A stretch of 7,517 bases of DNA from Candidatus Rokuibacteriota bacterium (GCA_016206385.1 JACQRS010000337.1:1-7517); one strand, 5' to 3'. Counted from the first letter of the stretch, positions 1 through 5,910 are shown. Translations and numbers: made by a program. The notes: a model not told the origin generated them from the sequence alone.

Positions 1-1
1 C

Positions 2-430
2 TTCATCGGACTGTCGGGGCCCGGGGTGGTCCCGCTCAAGGACATCAAACGGATGGCCCGCGCCCCCATCGTCTTCGCCATGGCCAACCCCATCCCCGAG
101 ATCATGCCGGAAGAGGCGGGCTCCCATGTGCGGGTCATGGCCACTGGGCGCTCCGACTACCCGAACCAGATCAACAACGTCTGCTGCTTCCCGGGTTTCT
201 TCCGCGGTCTCCTGGACGTGCGGGCTCGCAGGGTCAACGACCAGATGAAGATCGCGGCCGCCACCGGGATCGCCGGCATCGTGGGCAAGTCTGAGCTCAG
301 CGACGAGTACATCACCCCGTCGGTGTTCGACAAGCGGGTGGTGGAGGCAGTGGCCGCCGGGGTGGCACAGGCCGCTCACGAGACCGGGGTCGCCCGCCGG
401 AGGCGCAAGACCATCGTCCTGCCTGCCTGA
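2..430 (+). CDS. Malic enzyme, C-terminal part (5'-truncated by window edge)
   Basis: Oxidative decarboxylation of malate to pyruvate with NAD(P)+, a cytoplasmic enzyme. The gene enters the window already open; the frame from base 2 reads FIGLSGPG before the GTG at 26, so that GTG is internal. The visible 142 residues are the end of the NAD-binding domain. The family-typical segment AMANPIPEI is followed by the strongly conserved SDYPNQINNV and FPGFFRGLLD blocks, and then a helical tail typical of the short bacterial malic enzymes. No phosphotransacetylase-like domain follows, so it is not the long MaeB fusion form. The stop overlaps the next start by one base (TGATG), which indicates translational coupling. 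NAD versus NADP preference cannot be judged without the N-terminal two thirds. The CC in NNVCCFPG, where Leu-Ala is more usual, is a minor oddity. Confidence 0.93.
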   Translation, partial: FIGLSGPGVVPLKDIKRMARAPIVFAMANPIPEIMPEEAGSHVRVMATGRSDYPNQINNVCCFPGFFRGLLDVRARRVNDQMKIAAATGIAGIVGKSELSDEYITPSVFDKRVVEAVAAGVAQAAHETGVARRRRKTIVLPA

Positions 431-729
431 TGGCCCGCTACCGGGTGCTGTACTGGCGGGAGATCCCGTCCCTGGTCGAGGCCTTCGAAGGGGATCACGC
501 TGTCCGCACCCCGCTCTCCCAGCGCTTCCAGGATCTGATCGACACCCTCGCCATGCGCACGGGCGCGTCCTCAGCCGAGGCCTACCTGGAGGGCTGGCGG
601 CACGGCGCCGAGGCGGACCGGCCGGGCACCCCCGAACGGGTGGCCGAAGAGGTAACCGCTGAGCTCGAGGCGAGCTTTGAGCGCCTCCTCCAGCACCACC
701 TGCTGGGCCCCTCGGCTGACCCCCAGTAG
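430..729 (+). CDS. Small 'virulence factor' family protein (PF13769-like)
   Basis: A 99-residue soluble protein of unknown biochemical role. The opening MARYRVLYWREIPSLVEA, followed by a central segment with RFQDLIDTLAMR and then AEAYLEGWRHG, matches my memory of the small conserved family labelled 'virulence factor' (PF13769), found widely in non-pathogenic proteobacteria; the name should not be taken literally. There is no signal peptide, membrane helix or cysteine. Residues 68-92 look like a charged amphipathic helix (PERVAEEVTAELEASFERLL). The ATG overlaps the malic enzyme stop by one base, so the pair is probably co-translated, but I know of no established functional link between this family and malate metabolism. 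Family assignment is from pattern recognition only. Confidence 0.75.
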   Translation: MARYRVLYWREIPSLVEAFEGDHAVRTPLSQRFQDLIDTLAMRTGASSAEAYLEGWRHGAEADRPGTPERVAEEVTAELEASFERLLQHHLLGPSADPQ

Positions 730-820
730 CCCAGCCGGCCGCCGGGATTCTCAAATTTTTGTGTCAGCCTTGTCATCGTCTCTCACTTTTTGGCATTTGG
801 CCGCCTCCCTCCCTTCACCC

Positions 821-843
821 GACCGAGCCCGGTTTTCTTTTTT
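821..843 (+). terminator. Possible short Rho-independent terminator
   Basis: GACCG (821-825), tetraloop AGCC, then CGGTT (830-834) can form a 5-bp stem including one G-T wobble. It is followed directly by TTCTTTTTT, an unusual T-rich run for this GC-rich DNA. It would end transcription from the malic enzyme/virulence-factor pair before the TraR/DksA-type gene. The stem is short, so this is tentative. Confidence 0.3.
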
Positions 844-921
844 CCCAATGAGTTGCGCGTCGAAGCCGAAGTCCATGGAGCTCCGGCATAGACATTGCAC
901 AGTCCTGGACGCATCAGGGAC

Positions 922-927
922 AGGAGG
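922..927 (+). promoter_or_regulatory. Shine-Dalgarno of the TraR/DksA-type gene
   Basis: A perfect AGGAGG lies 7 nt upstream of the ATG at 935. It fixes the start of the zinc-finger gene, although the reading frame stays open back to 677. It is one of only two near-consensus ribosome sites in the window. Confidence 0.85.
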
Positions 928-934
928 GAGAGCC

Positions 935-1342
935 ATGGACGACATGAGAGAGCGGTTGGAACGGGAACTCCGTGGGACGGTGGAGCGGCTCAGGCAGCTC
1001 GGCGGCGCGTTGCTCCTGGAGGAGCCGGGGGTGATCGGTTACAACTCCCCCCTTCCTGACGAGATAGAAGAGATCCAGGTGAGCCGCGAGCGCGAGATCA
1101 CCTTCGCCACGCGGAGCCTCTTGGTCGATCGGGCTAACAAGCTTGCCGACGCCCTCGAACGGCTCGGTAGCGGCGCCTACGGGGTCTGCGAGGAGTGCGG
1201 CGAGCCCATCGCGCCTGCGCGTCTTCGAGCCATGCCCGAGGTGACCACGTGCGTCAGATGCCAGGACCGGATCGAGCGCCAAGCCCGGCAGGCCGAGCCG
1301 GTCGGGAGCTTGTTCGGCGTCGTTGAGGAAGAGGAGGAGTAA
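935..1342 (+). CDS. TraR/DksA family C4 zinc-finger regulator
   Basis: A 135-residue relative of DksA, the protein that enters the RNA polymerase secondary channel and modulates initiation. An N-terminal coiled-coil region (residues 1-78) leads to a C4 zinc finger at the C-terminus: C85-x2-C88 and C106-x2-C109, in the context YGVCEECGEPI...TTCVRC. The spacing from the LPD at the predicted coiled-coil tip to the first zinc cysteine (43 residues), and between the cysteine pairs (21), is identical to my recollection of E. coli DksA (D71, C114, C135). The tip itself differs: D42 matches DksA D71, but D74 is E45 and A76 is I47. The protein ends in a run of five glutamates. The ATG at 935 is chosen for its AGGAGG. 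It stands alone between intergenic gaps of 205 and about 140 bp, so it probably has its own promoter, though I see no convincing one. DksA-like function is inferred, not shown. Confidence 0.9.
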   Translation: MDDMRERLERELRGTVERLRQLGGALLLEEPGVIGYNSPLPDEIEEIQVSREREITFATRSLLVDRANKLADALERLGSGAYGVCEECGEPIAPARLRAMPEVTTCVRCQDRIERQARQAEPVGSLFGVVEEEEE

Positions 1343-1482
1343 CGAACTACCGCTGAAATCACCCGCCCGCCGCTAACCGCTTCGGCTTCAACTGTCCCCA
1401 TCCCCTTCGCCACCGCCTGCTCGAAGGCGGCCATACTGTTCTCGGGTTGTCGCGCTCCTCACCGGTGTGTCACGATGGGAGC

Positions 1483-2121
1483 GTGCGCACGCCCTTCCTG
1501 GACCTCGTCCGCCTCCTGGTGTGGCTGGTGGCCCGGGCGTACTTCGGCATCCGGTTCGAAGGGGTGGCCCACATTCCCCTCGAGGGACCGCTGATCATCG
1601 CGCCCAACCACGTAAGCTACGCCGACCCGCCACTGGTCAGCATTCCGGTGCGTCGCCCCGTCTACTACATGGCCTGGCGCCGGCTCTTCGAGGTTCCGGG
1701 CCTCGGCTGGCTGATCAGGCGCCTGCGCGCCTTTCCGGTGGAGGTGGATATGGCGGACAGGAGAGCCACCCGGGAGACGGTGCGGCTCCTTCAGGCGGGT
1801 GAGGCCGTGATGATCTTCCCGGAGGGCGGTCGCAGCCCCGATGGTCGGCTCCAACCCTTCAGGCCCGGCGCCTTCCGCCTCGCCGCGTCGCTGGGTGTTC
1901 CGGTCCTCCCGGTCACGATCGTGGGTGGTCACGAGGCGTGGCCCCCCCACCGACTTCTGCCGAGGCCGGGGAGGATCACCATCATCTATCACCCTCCGAT
2001 TGTGCCGAGATCGGGAGCCGATCTGAAGGCCGGAGCGCAGGAGCTCGAGCGGCAGGTCCGTGCCGCGGTGGTGTCGGGACTGCCGCCCCACCAGCAGCCC
2101 GTTGATAGAGCCGCCAGCTGA
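1483..2121 (+). CDS. plsC: PlsC-type 1-acyl-sn-glycerol-3-phosphate acyltransferase
   Basis: Transfers an acyl chain to lysophosphatidic acid to make phosphatidic acid, at the inner face of the cytoplasmic membrane. From the GTG at 1483 (212 residues), a hydrophobic N-terminal helix (about residues 5-22) precedes the acyltransferase domain. Visible motifs are the catalytic HX4D in NHVSYADP (H43, D48), the phosphate-binding FPEGGRS (112-118), and the hydrophobic motif IV VLPVTIVG (141-148). Length is normal for the short bacterial family. The start is uncertain: in-frame TTG 1447 and GTG 1465 are also possible and none has a clear Shine-Dalgarno. GTG 1483 gives the family-like opening MRTPFLDLVR. 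The 3' end lies 3 bp from the stop of the convergent DUF35 gene. Substrate could be another lyso-lipid, since PlsC homologues vary. Confidence 0.9.
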   Translation: MRTPFLDLVRLLVWLVARAYFGIRFEGVAHIPLEGPLIIAPNHVSYADPPLVSIPVRRPVYYMAWRRLFEVPGLGWLIRRLRAFPVEVDMADRRATRETVRLLQAGEAVMIFPEGGRSPDGRLQPFRPGAFRLAASLGVPVLPVTIVGGHEAWPPHRLLPRPGRITIIYHPPIVPRSGADLKAGAQELERQVRAAVVSGLPPHQQPVDRAAS

Positions 2122-2124
2122 TCG

Positions 2125-2532
2125 TCAGTCGACAGGCCTGAACTTGTAGAGGGCGATCTCGTCGGAGAGGTCCTCGAAGACGGCCTCCACCGGCATGCCC
2201 ACCCGCGCCTCGGCCGGCTGGCACCGGACGAGGTTGGACATCACCCGCACGCCCTCGGCCAAGTCGATGAGCGCCACGATGTACGGCACCTCGGCGGCGA
2301 AGGCCTCCCCCGCGGGGCGGTGGCAGACCGTGAAGGAGTAGACGGTCCCTTTGCCCGAGGCCGCCAGCCACTCGGCCTGCCCCGACAGGCAGTGGGGGCA
2401 GACGGCCCGCGGGTAGAAGCGAAAGCGCCGGCACCCGAGGCAGCGCTGGAGCTTGAGCTGGCGCGCCTTGACGCCCGCCCAGAACTCGCGGCTCTCCTGA
2501 TCCGCCGTGGGCAACGGCTTCGCGGGGGGCAT
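2125..2532 (-). CDS. DUF35 protein: rubredoxin-like zinc ribbon plus OB-fold
   Basis: A 135-residue protein with the two-part DUF35 architecture. An N-terminal helix (REFWAGVKARQLKLQRC) leads into a zinc ribbon with all four cysteines intact: C31-x2-C34 and C45-x2-C48, with FYPRAVCPHC between them. A C-terminal OB-fold (about 60-130) contains GTVYSFTVCHRP, PYIVALIDL and VGMPVEAVFED. Known members act as acyl-CoA-binding or bridging partners of thiolase-fold enzymes: the DUF35 part of ChsH2 with the steroid side-chain aldolase Ltp2, and the DUF35 scaffold of the archaeal thiolase/HMG-CoA synthase complex. The thiolase-fold gene immediately upstream ends 1 nt before this ATG (TGACATG), so an obligate complex is likely. 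Its stop faces that of the acyltransferase 3 bp away. The zinc may be structural. Confidence 0.92.
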   Translation of the reverse strand: MPPAKPLPTADQESREFWAGVKARQLKLQRCLGCRRFRFYPRAVCPHCLSGQAEWLAASGKGTVYSFTVCHRPAGEAFAAEVPYIVALIDLAEGVRVMSNLVRCQPAEARVGMPVEAVFEDLSDEIALYKFRPVD

Positions 2533-2533
2533 G

Positions 2534-3691
2534 TCAGCCGATCCCGAGGATGGCGGTGCCCGCGGAGGAGAGCACGCCGCCGGTGCCGTGGCAGAGAGCC
2601 ACTTCGGCGTCCTTCACCTGGCGTGGCCCGCACTCGCCGCGGAGCTGCCGCACGGCCTCGATGACCGTGAAGATTCCGAAGACGCCGGGGTGGCAGTAGG
2701 ACAGTCCGCCCCCTTGGGTGTTGAGCGGGAAGTTGCCCCCCGGAGCCGTGCGCTGGCCCGACACGAACGCGCCGCCCTTGCCCTTCTTGCAGAAGCCCAG
2801 GTCCTCCAGGGTCAGGAGCACGGTGATCGTGAAGGAGTCGTAGATTTCGGCCGCGTCGATGTCGGCGGGGCCGAGCCCGGCCATGGCGAAGGCGCGCGGC
2901 CCGGTCCGAGCCGCGCCGGTCACCGTCAGGTCGGGCATCTGGCTGATGATCTGGTGGGTGTGGGTCTCGGCGGTTCCGAGGATCACCACCGGTCGCGTCT
3001 TCGTGTCGCGCCCGCGCGCGCGAGTGGTGATGACCAGGGCGCCGCCGCCGTCAGTCACGAGACAGCAGTCCAAAAGGTGGAGCGGCGAGGCGATCAGCCG
3101 GGAGCCGAGCACATCCTGGATCGTGATCGGCTCGCGCATCATCGCCACCGGGTTCAGCGCCGCCCACTTCCGCGTGGCCACCGCGATCTCGGCGAGCTGC
3201 TCGGAGGTGGTGCCGTACACTGCCATGTGGCGGGTCGCAGCCAGGGCGTAGGCGCCCAGCGGCAGCGGGAGCCCGAAGGGGCGCTCGTACTGGGAGCCCG
3301 GCAGCCGCGGATCCTCGGCCTGGCCGCCGAAGCGGCGGGTGGTATCCGAGGCCTGGGTCGAGCCGTAGGCCACGAGCGCGACAGAGCAGAGCCCGGCCTT
3401 CATGGCCGCGGCCGCGTGCTCGATGAAGGCCACCGGCGTCGACCCCCCCATCACGGTGGAGTCAGAGTAGGCGGGCTGGATCTGGAGGTACTCCCCGAAC
3501 TGGACCGCGCCCATCCGGCCGAAGCCGAAGGTGAAGAGGCCGTCCACGTCGTCCTTCCTGAGCCCGGCGTCCTCCAGCGCCCGGCGCGAGGCCTCGGCGG
3601 CGAGCTGGATGGCGGTCTTGTCCGGGACCTTGCCAAGGTCGGACTCGGCGACGCCCACGATGGCGATGTCCCGAAACGGTCTCGCGGTCAT
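2534..3691 (-). CDS. Thiolase-fold acyl-CoA protein of the SCP2-thiolase/Ltp2 type
   Basis: A 385-residue thiolase-superfamily protein with both halves of the fold. N-terminal DIAIVGVAESDLGK and the helix AIQLAAEASRRALEDAGL are typical of acetyl-CoA acetyltransferase-like lipid-transfer proteins. The site where thiolases carry the acyl-accepting cysteine reads MGGSTPVAF (81-89), so the nucleophile is missing. The GHP histidine loop is present as YCHPG (H334), and the later CxG-type motif as CHGTGG (C367). Tyrosines Y284 (in IYDSF) and Y332 (in SYCHP) fall where I recall catalytic tyrosines in the Ltp2 aldolase. This points to a retro-aldolase or other non-condensing acyl-CoA reaction rather than acetoacetyl-CoA synthesis. 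The ATG overlaps the upstream threonine ammonia-lyase stop (ATGA), with GGAAGGG 8 nt upstream. The DUF35 partner follows after 1 nt. Substrate is unknown; automatic annotation would call it acetyl-CoA acetyltransferase. Confidence 0.9.
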   Translation of the reverse strand: MTARPFRDIAIVGVAESDLGKVPDKTAIQLAAEASRRALEDAGLRKDDVDGLFTFGFGRMGAVQFGEYLQIQPAYSDSTVMGGSTPVAFIEHAAAAMKAGLCSVALVAYGSTQASDTTRRFGGQAEDPRLPGSQYERPFGLPLPLGAYALAATRHMAVYGTTSEQLAEIAVATRKWAALNPVAMMREPITIQDVLGSRLIASPLHLLDCCLVTDGGGALVITTRARGRDTKTRPVVILGTAETHTHQIISQMPDLTVTGAARTGPRAFAMAGLGPADIDAAEIYDSFTITVLLTLEDLGFCKKGKGGAFVSGQRTAPGGNFPLNTQGGGLSYCHPGVFGIFTVIEAVRQLRGECGPRQVKDAEVALCHGTGGVLSSAGTAILGIG

Positions 3692-4911
3692 CCGCGCTGC
3701 CCTTCCCTCAGCTCCTCCACCTGATAGCCCGCCTTCCTGAGGTGGCGGGTCACGGCCTCGATGTGGTCCCGCCCCGAGGTCTCCAGCGTCAGCTCCACCT
3801 CGGTCTCACCGATCCGGGCGCGCGAGAAGGCGCGGTCGTGAACGATGTGGAGGATGTTGGCCCGCGCCTCGGCCACGCGCCCGGTGAGGCGCGAGAGCGC
3901 GCCGGGTCGGTCCTGGAGGAGCACGGTCAGGCGGACCAGCCGGCCGTCCTTGACGAGCCCCCGCTCGATGATCCGCGAGATCACGTTGACGTCGATGTTC
4001 CCGCCCGAGAGGACCAGCGCCACGGTCTTCCCCTGGAGGGCCACCTTCTTGTTGACCAGCGCCGCCAGGGTGGTGGCGCCGGCACCCTCCACCACGGTCT
4101 TCTCGATCTCCAGGAGGAGCAGGATCGCGTTGGCGATCTCCTCCTCGTCCACGGCCACCACCTCGTCCACCAGGCGTCTAGCGATCTCAAAGGTGACCGC
4201 TCCCACCTGGCGCACGGCGATGCCGTCGGCGATCGTCGCCGCGGGGGGAAGGGTGACCCGCTCGCCCCGGGCCAGGGCGCGCCGCATGGCCGGCAGCTCC
4301 TCGGCCTGGACGCCGATGACCTGGACCTGCGGCTTCAGCGCCTTCACCGCCGCCGCGATCCCCGCGATGAGGCCGCCCCCGCCCACCGGCACCACCACGG
4401 CCTCCAGGTCGGGACACTGCTCCAGCAGTTCGAGGCCGATGGTGCCCTGGCCGGCTATCACGCGCGGATCGTCGAAGGGGTGGACGAAGACCAGGTCCCG
4501 CTCCGTTTCGACCTGCCTGGCGTGGGCGTAGGCCTCGTCGTAATCGGCCCCGGCGAGCACCACCTCGGCCCCGTAGCGGCGCGCCGAGGTCACCTTGACG
4601 AGGGGCGCCCACTCGGGCATGACGATCACGGCGCGACTGCCGAGGCGCTGGCAGTGAAAGGCCACGGCGAGCCCGTGGTTGCCCGCGCTGGCCGCCACCA
4701 CGCCGCGGGCTCGCTCTTCGGCCGAGAGGCTTCCCAGCAGGTTGGCGGCGCCGCGCTCCTTGAAGGAGCCCGTCATCTGGAGGTTTTCGAGCTTCACGTA
4801 GCAGCGGCTTCCTGTGAGCTGGGAGAGGGTCTCTGAGAATGCGCACGGCGAGGTGTAGATCACCCTTGCGAGGGCGTGCCGAGCGGCCTCGATGTCAGCG
4901 AGCCCGACCAC
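3688..4911 (-). CDS. ilvA: Threonine ammonia-lyase (threonine dehydratase) with C-terminal ACT domain
   Basis: PLP enzyme deaminating threonine (and usually serine) to 2-oxobutyrate and ammonia. From GTG 4911 (407 residues) the fold-type II catalytic domain shows the PLP lysine in GSFKERGA (K51), the cofactor-cradling SAGNHG (75-80), the glycine-rich phosphate loop GGGGL (177-181) and SGGN (302-305). A single ACT domain follows (about 325-400, with RPGAL), as in the roughly 400-residue single-ACT subfamily that feeds isoleucine synthesis or threonine catabolism; it suggests allosteric control. The start is unsettled. TTG 4947 coincides with a TTGACA box and has no ribosome site; GTG 4920 is also in frame. 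GTG 4911 gives the family-like opening MVGLADIEAAR. It lies downstream of the asparaginase gene and overlaps the thiolase-fold gene by 4 bp. Serine specificity or serine racemase-like activity cannot be excluded. Confidence 0.93.
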   Translation of the reverse strand: MVGLADIEAARHALARVIYTSPCAFSETLSQLTGSRCYVKLENLQMTGSFKERGAANLLGSLSAEERARGVVAASAGNHGLAVAFHCQRLGSRAVIVMPEWAPLVKVTSARRYGAEVVLAGADYDEAYAHARQVETERDLVFVHPFDDPRVIAGQGTIGLELLEQCPDLEAVVVPVGGGGLIAGIAAAVKALKPQVQVIGVQAEELPAMRRALARGERVTLPPAATIADGIAVRQVGAVTFEIARRLVDEVVAVDEEEIANAILLLLEIEKTVVEGAGATTLAALVNKKVALQGKTVALVLSGGNIDVNVISRIIERGLVKDGRLVRLTVLLQDRPGALSRLTGRVAEARANILHIVHDRAFSRARIGETEVELTLETSGRDHIEAVTRHLRKAGYQVEELREGQRG

Positions 4912-4920
4912 GCGCGCCAC

Positions 4921-4947
4921 ATTATCCAAGTCCGCGCGCGGTGTCAA
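4921..4947 (-). promoter_or_regulatory. Possible sigma70-type promoter before threonine ammonia-lyase
   Basis: On the minus strand a perfect TTGACA (4947-4942) is followed after 15 nt by GATAAT (4926-4921; five of six consensus bases). The 15-nt spacer is shorter than the optimal 17 and contains the perfect 10-bp palindrome CCGCGCGCGG (4932-4941). It sits in the gap after the asparaginase stop and overlaps the longest possible TTG start of the downstream gene. It could give the three downstream genes their own promoter. Chance occurrence is possible. Confidence 0.4.
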
Positions 4948-4969
4948 CGGGCCGGCGGCCCGACGGGGC

Positions 4970-5839
4970 TCAGAACGGGACGACCGGCGCGCGGTGGGAT
5001 GGATTCATCCAGCCCACCGGCATGAAGGGTGTGGAACGGGCGAAGGCGGTTCGGCCGCGCCAGTCCACGAGGATCACGCCGCCGTCGCCGCGCCCCTCCT
5101 CGGTGAGGACATCTACCGTCACCAGCGCGGCATACTCGGGGTTGTCCAGGGCCTTGAGGATCTCCAGGCCCCGCCGCGCCAGGACCACGCGGATGATGGC
5201 CTCGCCGTTCCCGGTGCAGGAGAGGCCCCCGAGCGTGCTCTCGGCGTAGGTGCCACAGCCGATCAGGGCCGAGTCGCCCACGCGCCCCGGCAGTTTTGCC
5301 GGGACGCCCCCGCTGGAGGTTGCGGCGGCGATGGTGCCGTGGCGGTCGAGGGCGACCGCGCCCACCGTGCTGCCCGTGCGCGCCGCCTGCCAGCGCTTGA
5401 GCTGGCGGTCGGTGATCAGCTCGGCGGGGTCGCATTCGGGCAGCCCCTGCTCGCGGGCGAATGCCAGGGCGCCCTCGCCGACCAGGAGGATCTGCCGCCC
5501 GTCCTCGAGGATCCGGCGCGCCAGGGTCACCGGGTGCAGGATTCGGCTGACGGCGCCGACAGCTCCCGAGCGCAGCCGGTCACCCTCCATAATGGAGGCG
5601 TCCAGCTCCACGCCTCCGTCCCGGTTGAGCACGGCACCCCGCCCCGCGTTGAACCGGGGGTGCGCCTCCAGGGTCCGGACCGCTGCCTCGACGGCATCCA
5701 GCGCCGTGCCGCCGTCAGCCAGCACCTGCCAGCCCGAGGCCACCGCCTCGCGAATCCCTATCCTCAGCTCGTCCAGGGCGTCGGCAGGATCAGCGCCGGC
5801 CCCGCCGTGGACGATCAGCGCCGGCACCCTCGACGTCAT
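4970..5839 (-). CDS. Isoaspartyl peptidase / plant-type L-asparaginase (Ntn hydrolase)
   Basis: Hydrolyses L-asparagine and beta-aspartyl dipeptides after autocleavage into alpha and beta chains; EcAIII/IaaA family. The ATG at 5839 gives 289 residues and has GGGAGG 8 nt upstream; a GTG at 5875 in frame is less likely. N-terminal ALIVHGGAGA, then NAGRGAVLNRDGGVELDASIM, are diagnostic. The nucleophile is T158 in STVGAVALD, predicting a beta chain of about 132 residues. R186 and D189 of GRVGDSAL match the substrate-binding Arg and Asp of EcAIII at the same spacing, and CTGNGE (208-213) supplies the oxyanion-side glycine segment. Two substitutions are visible: the residue before the cleavage site is Ser rather than the usual Gly, and the second active-site Thr (EcAIII T197) is S176. 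No signal peptide is seen. It is the first gene of the minus-strand cluster and is divergent from the LivG-type gene. Confidence 0.93.
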   Translation of the reverse strand: MTSRVPALIVHGGAGADPADALDELRIGIREAVASGWQVLADGGTALDAVEAAVRTLEAHPRFNAGRGAVLNRDGGVELDASIMEGDRLRSGAVGAVSRILHPVTLARRILEDGRQILLVGEGALAFAREQGLPECDPAELITDRQLKRWQAARTGSTVGAVALDRHGTIAAATSSGGVPAKLPGRVGDSALIGCGTYAESTLGGLSCTGNGEAIIRVVLARRGLEILKALDNPEYAALVTVDVLTEEGRGDGGVILVDWRGRTAFARSTPFMPVGWMNPSHRAPVVPF

Positions 5840-5847
5840 CCCCGCCG

Positions 5848-5853
5848 CCTCCC
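5848..5853 (-). promoter_or_regulatory. Shine-Dalgarno of the isoaspartyl peptidase gene
   Basis: GGGAGG on the minus strand lies 8 nt upstream of ATG 5839. It decides for this start over the in-frame GTG at 5875, which lacks a comparable site. Confidence 0.75.
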
Positions 5854-5875
5854 GTTCGGAGGCTCCCGCCTCCAC

Positions 5876-5904
5876 TTGTCGGCCCTCCAGGATCTTTGTA
5901 TGAT
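5876..5904 (+). promoter_or_regulatory. Sigma70-like promoter of the LivG-type gene, leaderless configuration
   Basis: TTGTCG (5876-5881; four of six -35 consensus bases), an optimal 17-nt spacer, then TATGAT (5899-5904; five of six -10 consensus bases). The expected +1, seven bases after the -10 box, is the A of the ATG at 5911. No Shine-Dalgarno lies at a usable distance; the nearest AGGA ends 18 nt upstream and would not be transcribed. The site lies in the 71-bp divergent region shared with the isoaspartyl peptidase gene. Confidence 0.6.
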
Positions 5905-5910
5905 CCCGCC

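Noticed and set aside
735..760. CCGG-CCG-CCGG hairpin with a T-run downstream, as terminator of the malic enzyme pair
   Set aside because: Only a 4-bp stem, with the T-run beginning 10 nt after it; weaker than the candidate at 821-843.
677..934. N-terminal extension of the DksA-type gene
   Set aside because: The frame is open, but the stretch overlaps the preceding gene and T-rich intergenic DNA and has no family similarity; AGGAGG at 922 fixes the start at 935.
1413..1430. CCGCCT-6 nt-AGGCGG hairpin after the DksA-type gene, as terminator
   Set aside because: The stem is real, but what follows is CCATACTG with no T-tract, so termination cannot be argued.
1432..1447. CATACT as a -10 box giving a near-leaderless acyltransferase mRNA
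   Set aside because: Only four of six bases match, and there is no -35-like hexamer at 16-18 nt.
2507..3724. Long open frame of 405 codons on the + strand, antisense to the thiolase-fold gene
   Set aside because: Product is Arg/Gly/His/Pro-rich low-complexity with no recognisable domain; it mirrors a real gene whose GC-rich third positions suppress stops on the opposite strand.
3742..4836. Long open frame of 364 codons on the + strand, antisense to threonine ammonia-lyase
   Set aside because: Same high-GC artefact; the minus-strand product has complete PLP and ACT motifs, while this one has none.
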